NCBI GenBank assembly: GCA_045106735.1
Contig: JBGCEZ010000047.1
Location: 21,122-85,121 of the forward strand
DNA: 64,000 nt
Origin: JBGCEZ01 sp045106735
Lineage (GTDB): Bacteria; Planctomycetota; Phycisphaerae; Phycisphaerales; SM1A02
Direction of reading: 5' to 3'
A program made the translations under genes and the position numbers. Within the stretch, counting starts at the first letter, position 1. Every line of letters begins with the position of its first letter. Shown piece by piece: positions 58,179 to 64,000 of this stretch. The notes below the pieces were generated by a model. The model was not told the origin of the DNA. It saw only the letters and a program-made list of their open reading frames with translations, and ran no database searches.

Positions 58179-61100
58179 GATTGGGAACGCTCGGATCTCC
58201 ACCGGCACGCTCGTGGCCGGGCCGCCTCCGCCGCCCATGATGCGGCTTGAGGTACCGCTGCCTCGATTGGATGTGGCGACGCCGGATGCAGCGAAAACCT
58301 GCTTCCCATCCGGCTGCATCGCGATCGCTTGCAAGGCATGCCCTGGCCCGAGGGTCATGCGGCCGGACGATCGCGTGCGAAGCTCCAAGCCGTCGACGCC
58401 GGAGACGAGAAGCCACCGCCCGTTCGGGCCGCACAAGATGCCGGCGGGCTGCTTGTTCAGCGTGGCGTCGGCCGACCATGCGATCACCGCATCCGCCACG
58501 TCGATCATGAGTGCTTGGCCCTCGTGTCCACGCTGCGGATGCCGCTCGACGGCGGCGGCCAACCACTTGCCGTCGGGGCTGAAGTCGATGGCCAAGACTT
58601 CCGTCGTGGGGATCCGGATCACTCCAGGCTCGCGCCGCGTGGGCGCGATCGGCTCGCCGCTCCCGCCTATCGGGCTGGCCTCGCGATCGTCGACGTCCCG
58701 CCCGCGTTCATGACCGTGGTCGAGCAGGACTTCGCTGTCGGTGCTCACCGCGCGAGTCCGACCATCCTGGGTGACCGCCACATCGAAGATTCTGCCCTCA
58801 CAGATTTGCCAGCCGCTGGTCGCTGGCGTCCACGTGGCGTTCGTGCGTCGCAGGTGGGTCCACGCTCCGGAGACGAGTGGCGCGCTGGGCAGCCGCGGTT
58901 GCGCGGTCTCGGAAAGTGTCCCCGGAGCCTTCGGCGGCCCGGCGAGCGTTGCCCGCTTTCCGCCGATCACCAACGTCCCGCCGTCATCACTCACCGCGAG
59001 TTCGAGATTGCGAAGGTTGCCGCCGAAGATCGGAAGCGAGCCCGACGCCACGGTGGTCCAGGTTGACAAATCGAGCGTGCGAACCGGCAGCTCGGTGCGG
59101 TCGCCCAGTTGACGCGGCTGCCCAATGACCGTGATCACATCGCCGCTGGCGTGGATGGCGATCGCCTTTGGCCGGACGTTGCCCAGGAGTGGCCGAAGAT
59201 CGATCGGGGCGGCGCGGGACGAGGCGGAGAATGTGGACGATGCGGACGGCACCTTCAGCGCGGATGTCGACTCCGACTCCGCGACAGCCGCAGCGTCCGG
59301 CGCCGCTGTCGCCGCCGATGGCGGTACCGAAGGAGCGAACATCTCCGGCGCCGTCGGTGGCCTGGTCGCTGATCTCTGTTCACCGAAAGATCCGCGCGGC
59401 TCATCCGTCCAACGCGAACCCATTGGCCATCGGAAGACCTTGGGAATGGAGTCCGGGCCGGAGCGGGTCACGAGCGTCAATGATCGATCGCCGGCGACCA
59501 ACTGCCGGGCGAAACCGGTGGCCAGCATCGCGGGCGGCGATCGCCACACCGAGACGATCCCGTCGGCGTCGAGTGATGCGATCGTCCCCGGCGCGCCGGC
59601 GGTGAAGACATCGACGACGGGAGCGGGTGTGCGGCCGATGATGCGTGCCGCGTCGCTGCCGCGCCGCCATTCCACCACGGTTCCGTCGCGACCGCCGGAA
59701 ACGATCCGCGCCCCTTCGTCCAGGACCCGCAGCGCATTGACGGCTCCATCGTGTGGTCGCCAGCGGTGCGTCGGGCCATCGGACGCCGGATCGGTGAGAT
59801 CGAAGCGTTCGATCAGCCCGTGCTCATCGCCCACGGCCAGTGACCGGCCGGCCCCGTCGGTGCCCACGCTGCGGTCCACCGGGCGGCGTCGAACTCGAGT
59901 CATGCGGCCGCGATCCGACCACGTGCGGTCTGGTCCGAAGCGGCGGACGTGGTCTCGGCCGGTGACATGCGATACGGATCCGTCGGCGTGCAGCACGAGC
60001 GCGGCCGGGGCCGCATCCTTGCCGGTACCGGAACCGGTGGGAATGATCGCCCGGATCGCCGGCCCGTCGATCGCCAGCGGTGTGGCGGTGATCGACTCGG
60101 TCAGCGCCTTGTTGCCGGTGAACTCCAGCCAGAACGCGCCCGTCGATGTCAACGCCACTCCGCCGTCGCCGACCGCCAGCACCCGTCCGATCGTGCCACT
60201 GAGGGCGGGCAACGGGAGTGCGGTTGCGGAACCGCTTGGCTTTGTGGCAGCGATCGCCGCCTCCGTGGTCTCGCCGCTGCCGCTGCCGCTGCCGTTGTCG
60301 CTGGATGCACCTGCCGTACCGGCTGCACCTGAGCGACCAGCCGCAGCATCGCCACCGGCCTCAACCGCGGCCGCCCGCCAGGCGGCTTCTCCGCCCGGTC
60401 CCGGCACCACCATCGCGCGTCCTGGGCGCGAATCGACGCACAACACCCGGCCGTTGCCGAGTGCCGCGATGCGAACGTTCGACGAAAAGCCGGGCAACGG
60501 CGTCTTCTTCACCGTCCACACCGGATCGGCGGCGGTTTGGGCCGCGCCGACTGGCGGCGTCACGTGGATCAACTGCACAATCGCCTGGCCACCATCAGCA
60601 CCATCCGTACCATCGGCGGACGTGGCGAAGCCTCGCGCGGCGATTGCGAACCCGGCCGCGCCCCGAAGCGGTGTCGTGTCGGTGACCAAGAGCCCGGAGA
60701 CGCCGAGCTTGGCGTGGCCGGCGCGGGTGGGCAAGTGGCCGCGGGCCAGGGCGGTAGCAAACGCCCACTCACGGCCGCCGGGCATCATCTCCGCCGCCGC
60801 GTCAACGCCGCTCCGATCGCCATTGCTTGCGGCCACGCCCGCGTCGAGCATCGCCCCCAATCCCCGTTGACGGCGCAGGGTCTGGTTGTTCAAGACCAGC
60901 GCCGCGCCGGACACGACCACGGCAGCCAAGATGATCGATCCGACGGCCACCCCCGCGCGGTGCCGGTGGAGCAGCCCGCGGCCACGTCGCCACAACGACG
61001 GCGGACCGGCGAGCGCCGGGGCTCCCGTGCGCACGCGCCGCACATCGCGTTCGAACATCGCCGCCGACTCGTAGCGGTCGTCGCGTTGTCGTTCCAGGCA

Positions 61101-62018
61101 ACACATCAGAACGTGGCGGATGTCGCCCCGCAGCCAACGGTGCAGCGACCGGGCGTCCATCTGCAGCTCGGCCGCGAATCGATCGGACTCGGGATCATCC
61201 GGGCGAATCAGGGCGTGCGGCGGATCTGGCGGCGCTGCGTGCAACCGGACCATCGCCGCGCGAGGGCACCCGTCTTCCGCCGACGGGACGTGCGGGGGGT
61301 GGCCGGTCAGCAATTGGTATCCAAGCACGCCCATCGCGAAGATGTCGCTTCGGGTATCGATCGCGTCGGTGTCGCCGGCCAATTGCTCGGGGGCCATGGC
61401 GTGCAGCGTGCCGATCGGTTGCCCGCGCTGCGTGAGGTTCGCAGCCGCGATGGATCCAGGATGCAGGGCTTTGGCCACGCCGAAGTCGATCACCACCGCC
61501 CGCGGCCCGTGTTCGGTCTCCTGCACAAGGACGTTCGATGCCTTGATGTCTCGGTGGACGACGCCGCGGTGGTGGGCATGCTGAATCGCCCGGGCCACCT
61601 GTTCCAGCAAGTCGAGGCGTACCTTGATCGGGGCACGTTCGCGTGCCACCCACGCGTCGATCGGCCGGCCGGAGATGTACTCCATCACAAAGTACGGCCG
61701 CCCGTGCTCCGTCACGCCCGCATCCAGCACGCTGGCGATGCCGGGGTGCCGCATGATGGCCAGCACCTGACGTTCGGCCTCGAACCGGGCGTGGACCTCG
61801 CGCGTGTCCATGCCGGTGAGGATGAGCTTGAGCGCGACGGGGCGCTGGATGTCGGTGGTTTGCTCGGCCCGGTAGACGACGCCGAACCCGCCGCGACCGA
61901 CCTCTTCGCGGATCACGTAGCGATCGATGCGGTCGCCGGGGGCGGGTTCTCGGCGCGTAGGACGCCGCGGGCGATGATCCCCCGGGTCGAAGTTCGTCCT
62001 GTCGTCGTGATCGTTCAC
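58170..62018 (-). CDS. Ser/Thr protein kinase with membrane helix and C-terminal WD40-like sensor domain
   Basis: This 1282-residue protein starts with GTG 62018. The kinase domain (about residues 33-320) is complete: glycine loop EEVGRGGFGVVYRAE (~38), VALKL (ATP lysine), HRDIKASNVLV (~157), DFGVAKAL (Mg-binding, ~180), APEQLAGD and RSDIFAMGVLGYQLLTG. A membrane helix follows near residue 360 (VAVGSIILAAVVVSGAALVL). The outer ~900 residues are beta-rich with WD40-like blades (for example DGAVNALRVLDEGARIVSGG, then DGTVVEWRRG) separated by Ala/Ser/Gly linkers. This Hanks-type kinase plus WD40 layout is common in planctomycetes. Substrates are unknown. It stands alone as a transcription unit, with repeat arrays at both ends. 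Confidence 0.93.
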   Translation of the reverse strand: MNDHDDRTNFDPGDHRPRRPTRREPAPGDRIDRYVIREEVGRGGFGVVYRAEQTTDIQRPVALKLILTGMDTREVHARFEAERQVLAIMRHPGIASVLDAGVTEHGRPYFVMEYISGRPIDAWVARERAPIKVRLDLLEQVARAIQHAHHRGVVHRDIKASNVLVQETEHGPRAVVIDFGVAKALHPGSIAAANLTQRGQPIGTLHAMAPEQLAGDTDAIDTRSDIFAMGVLGYQLLTGHPPHVPSAEDGCPRAAMVRLHAAPPDPPHALIRPDDPESDRFAAELQMDARSLHRWLRGDIRHVLMCCLERQRDDRYESAAMFERDVRRVRTGAPALAGPPSLWRRGRGLLHRHRAGVAVGSIILAAVVVSGAALVLNNQTLRRQRGLGAMLDAGVAASNGDRSGVDAAAEMMPGGREWAFATALARGHLPTRAGHAKLGVSGLLVTDTTPLRGAAGFAIAARGFATSADGTDGADGGQAIVQLIHVTPPVGAAQTAADPVWTVKKTPLPGFSSNVRIAALGNGRVLCVDSRPGRAMVVPGPGGEAAWRAAAVEAGGDAAAGRSGAAGTAGASSDNGSGSGSGETTEAAIAATKPSGSATALPLPALSGTIGRVLAVGDGGVALTSTGAFWLEFTGNKALTESITATPLAIDGPAIRAIIPTGSGTGKDAAPAALVLHADGSVSHVTGRDHVRRFGPDRTWSDRGRMTRVRRRPVDRSVGTDGAGRSLAVGDEHGLIERFDLTDPASDGPTHRWRPHDGAVNALRVLDEGARIVSGGRDGTVVEWRRGSDAARIIGRTPAPVVDVFTAGAPGTIASLDADGIVSVWRSPPAMLATGFARQLVAGDRSLTLVTRSGPDSIPKVFRWPMGSRWTDEPRGSFGEQRSATRPPTAPEMFAPSVPPSAATAAPDAAAVAESESTSALKVPSASSTFSASSRAAPIDLRPLLGNVRPKAIAIHASGDVITVIGQPRQLGDRTELPVRTLDLSTWTTVASGSLPIFGGNLRNLELAVSDDGGTLVIGGKRATLAGPPKAPGTLSETAQPRLPSAPLVSGAWTHLRRTNATWTPATSGWQICEGRIFDVAVTQDGRTRAVSTDSEVLLDHGHERGRDVDDREASPIGGSGEPIAPTRREPGVIRIPTTEVLAIDFSPDGKWLAAAVERHPQRGHEGQALMIDVADAVIAWSADATLNKQPAGILCGPNGRWLLVSGVDGLELRTRSSGRMTLGPGHALQAIAMQPDGKQVFAASGVATSNRGSGTSSRIMGGGGGPATSVPVEIRAFPIDR

Positions 62019-62130
62019 GGTCGAAGGATCATGGAACGCGGTCCTCCGCGGGGGAAGGCGCGGGGCGGCGTGGAGCTGCGCGCGGATTCGCCGACGACGG
62101 CCGAAGGGTGGCCCGCGAGCGGCCAGATCG

Positions 62131-62305
62131 GCCCGACCAGCCCAATCAGCCGACCAGCCGAATCAGCCGACCAGCCCAATCAGTCCGATCAGCTTGATTC
62201 ACCGCCGACCAGTCCGACCAGTCCGATCAGCTTGATGCACCGCCAATCAGCCCGACCAGCTTGATTCGCCGCCGATCAGCCACGGGCACTCAGCCGATCA
62301 GCCAG
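62131..62305. repeat. CCAATCAGCCGACCAGC degenerate array
   Basis: Imperfect units (aatcagccgaccagcc, agtccgatcagctt, gattcaccgccg) fill ~170 nt between the lipoprotein stop (62298) and the kinase start (62018), both on the minus strand. The array runs into the last codons of the lipoprotein gene. The kinase promoter must lie in or before it. Confidence 0.85.
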
Positions 62306-62561
62306 ACGAGCGGCCGTTTCGCGGCGCCGCTTCCCGCGTGTCTTCGTCCTTCACCGCATCGATGAAGTCATCCAGAATCGGAACGCGGACGCTCGTCACG
62401 TCGCTTTCGGCGACATCGGCCCGGGTGGCCGGCCGGCTGGTATCCCGGACGACCTTGGTGTAGCAGCCGCCGCTCATCGCCCCCGTCGCGAGGGCGACCA
62501 CCACGGCGGACGCCCATCGGACGCGATGGCGGACAACGGTCGGGAGGGGCGACGTGCTCAT
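62298..62561 (-). CDS. Small putative lipoprotein
   Basis: This 87-residue protein starts at ATG 62561 (MSTSPLPTVV). The signal peptide WASAVVVALATGAMSGG leads to a lipobox SGGC-Y with the lipidated Cys near residue 33. The mature part is ~55 residues, acidic, with VRVPILDDFIDAVKDED and no known domain. It lies between the phosphoesterase/LamG gene upstream (116 nt) and the kinase gene downstream on the same strand. Function is unknown. Confidence 0.7.
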   Translation of the reverse strand: MSTSPLPTVVRHRVRWASAVVVALATGAMSGGCYTKVVRDTSRPATRADVAESDVTSVRVPILDDFIDAVKDEDTREAAPRNGRSSG

Positions 62562-62677
62562 GGGCGAGGATCCGTGGACATGGTGAAGCCGAGCGCGCAC
62601 CGTACCCGGCTGGGCGTCAGCCCGCCACGTCGGCCATGCCCGCCACCCCCGCGGTGGCCAGTTGGTGCCGCACTCGA

Positions 62678-64000
62678 TCATCCACCCTCCGCCGGGCCTG
62701 CGACGGGCACGGGCACCGGGCCGCCCGCACCACCGATCCGGGCATGCGCTTCCGCGTCCGAGCCGTCGAGCCACCAAGGGCCGTAGGACCAGTCGAGGCG
62801 CAGGTGCAGCAGATCCTCTGCCTCGGCCGGTTCGTTGCGGCGCGGCACGAACTGATCGCCGGTGTACGCCGCCCCGCGGCGAATCCGCACGCCATCAATG
62901 CGGCCGTCGAAGAAGCTCGTGGCCGTTCCGGCGCCGTCCACATCGCCGCCGATGATGATCGGCAGGTTGTTTGGCGTGCGTGATCCTTCGCCCGCGGCCG
63001 AGGCAATCTGGCGGCCGTCGAGGTAGAGCCGGACCTCGCGCCCGTCGTACACGCCCGCGAGATGATGCCAGCGGCCTGGTTCCAGCGGCGGCTGTCCATC
63101 GTCGGCCAGGATCGGCAGGGCGGTGGTGTAGCGGCCGCTCAGATGCACCAGGAATGATGGGACGCCGGCGTTCACGAACAGGCCCCACTCGCTGGACTCC
63201 GTTCGGCAAACCAGGCCGGTGCGACCGTCGAAGTGGTCGGCCTGCAACCACGCTTCCACGGTGAACGGTCCGTCGGGAACCGCGAGCGCCGCACCGGGCA
63301 CCACCAGGTGGTCGTCCACGCCATCAAAGTCCAGCGCCCGGTCGACCGCGCCCGGACGACGGGCCAGCGTGCGCTGCGCGTCCGGCACGCTCACGACGAT
63401 GGCCGGTTCGACGGTGCGCGGCCGCACGGCGTACCGCCGGCCCCCGGCCAGACCTTCGCTGGCGATCGTGACCGCCGGGAGTTCGAGCGATGCATCGACC
63501 GGCTGGGCGTCCCGGTGGAGCCGCATGGCCACCGAGGCGGTCGCACCGGGCTCGAGCCTCCGGTGCAGGTGGTCAGGGCCGAATCGCCAGCCGCTGGCCA
63601 TCGATCGGGCTTCGGGCAGGACGGTCACGTCGATCGGGATGGCCGACGGATTGTGCAGTTCAAAGGCAAACTCCCCTCGGGCCGCCCCGTCCACGGCCAA
63701 GACCGCACTGGTCCGGGCGTTGATCGGAACGCGGGCAATGCGCTCCAGGTCCGCGGTCAGATCGCCGGTGATCGCCCGCGGGTCGAGCAGCGTGGCCACC
63801 GGTACGGCGGCCATGGCGATGCGGTCTGGCCGCACCGTCACGAGATGGAACTCGTGCAACCAGCCGCCGTCCGGCGAAAGACTGCGCTGGTGCCCGCCGA
63901 CCGTGGCCAAGGTGACGTATTCGATCCCGTCGCGCGGGTCGTAGCGCATGCGGTGGATGTGCCCGCCGAAGACCGCTCGAACATTGCCGGCGTCGACCAG
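62678..64000 (-). CDS. Metallophosphoesterase with C-terminal LamG domain (5' truncated)
   Basis: The frame is open to the right edge of the window, so the N-terminus is missing; a Met at base 63949 is internal. The first visible residues include VRAVFGGHIHRMRYD, the final G-H-x-H metal-binding motif of calcineurin-like phosphoesterases. A domain-joining part follows, then a LamG/concanavalin-like domain at about nt 62730-63340: ALDFDGVDDHLVVPGA, FTVEAWLQAD, GRWHHLAGVYDGREVRLYLDG and FFDGRIDGVRI. Such proteins are common in planctomycetes and are usually secreted. The LamG part probably binds carbohydrate. The phosphoesterase substrate is unknown. Confidence 0.85.
   Translation of the reverse strand: MVDAGNVRAVFGGHIHRMRYDPRDGIEYVTLATVGGHQRSLSPDGGWLHEFHLVTVRPDRIAMAAVPVATLLDPRAITGDLTADLERIARVPINARTSAVLAVDGAARGEFAFELHNPSAIPIDVTVLPEARSMASGWRFGPDHLHRRLEPGATASVAMRLHRDAQPVDASLELPAVTIASEGLAGGRRYAVRPRTVEPAIVVSVPDAQRTLARRPGAVDRALDFDGVDDHLVVPGAALAVPDGPFTVEAWLQADHFDGRTGLVCRTESSEWGLFVNAGVPSFLVHLSGRYTTALPILADDGQPPLEPGRWHHLAGVYDGREVRLYLDGRQIASAAGEGSRTPNNLPIIIGGDVDGAGTATSFFDGRIDGVRIRRGAAYTGDQFVPRRNEPAEAEDLLHLRLDWSYGPWWLDGSDAEAHARIGGAGGPVPVPVAGPAEGG

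Noticed and set aside
62131..62305. Possible CRISPR array
   Set aside because: Units are short, degenerate and contiguous, with no unique spacers and no cas genes nearby. The same holds for the arrays at 13241, 33655 and 58111.

Overview
The window is about 65% or more G+C, carries dense bacterial genes on both strands, and looks like a planctomycete, most probably of the Phycisphaerae type. The clues are a large Ser/Thr kinase with a C-terminal WD40-like half, a LamG-carrying metallophosphoesterase, secreted proteins with a PEP-CTERM-like sorting tail next to an exopolysaccharide locus, futalosine-type menaquinone genes (mqnA, menG), and an FtsK/WXG100-type locus outside Actinobacteria and Firmicutes. 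The taxonomic call is inference from gene content; there is no rRNA gene in the window.

Layout. 1-9600 (+): exopolysaccharide export and assembly run (Wzz/BY-kinase-like ATPase, cut by the left edge; sugar-phosphate transferase; dTDP-4-dehydrorhamnose reductase-like protein; giant TPR protein). 10268-12334 (-): two tandem paralogous secreted proteins with a VPIPGA-type C-terminal sorting tail and residues that fit an internal Cys-Gln thioester, each with its own intrinsic terminator. 12795-13178 (+): rhodanese. 13429-20464 (-): PutA, an MBOAT/SGNH O-acetylation pair and an ATP-grasp enzyme. 20755-22662 (-): MlaE-like permease, STAS antagonist and anti-sigma ATPase. 23213-26954 (+): MqnA, a MarR regulator and an unusual multi-HTH protein. 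27057-32252 (-): a four-gene type VII-like operon with an FtsK/EccC-like ATPase and three small helical proteins with a W-x-G/D turn. 32451-35465 (+): aminotransferase, a QueC-like protein without its PP-loop, and ribosomal protein L21. 35631-37308 (-): lipoprotein and amidohydrolase. 37711-45018 (+): MenG, a B12-binding-like protein, an ECF sigma factor with a membrane partner and a secreted protein, and aspartate kinase. 45164-46846 (-): TlpA-like secreted protein. 47223-55755 (+): ImuA-ImuB-DnaE2 mutagenic repair cassette. 55881-57873 (+): two unknown membrane-anchored proteins. 58170-64000 (-): kinase/WD40 protein, small lipoprotein, and the phosphoesterase-LamG protein cut by the right edge.

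How the genes work together. The left end and the MBOAT/SGNH pair point to a synthesised, exported and O-acetylated surface polysaccharide beside sorted surface proteins. MqnA and MenG are an early and the final step of menaquinone synthesis. The three mutasome genes are tightly packed (190-nt coordinate overlap or less, then a 3-nt gap) and act as one translesion system. The 27-32 kb locus has genes joined by ATGA overlaps and is the best candidate for a poorly described secretion system.

Two sequence habits run through the window. First, short tandem arrays (4-13 nt units, a different unit each time) sit right after or across stop codons and inside protein linkers. Second, at least four genes have a -10-like box 6-7 nt before the start codon, which predicts leaderless mRNAs.
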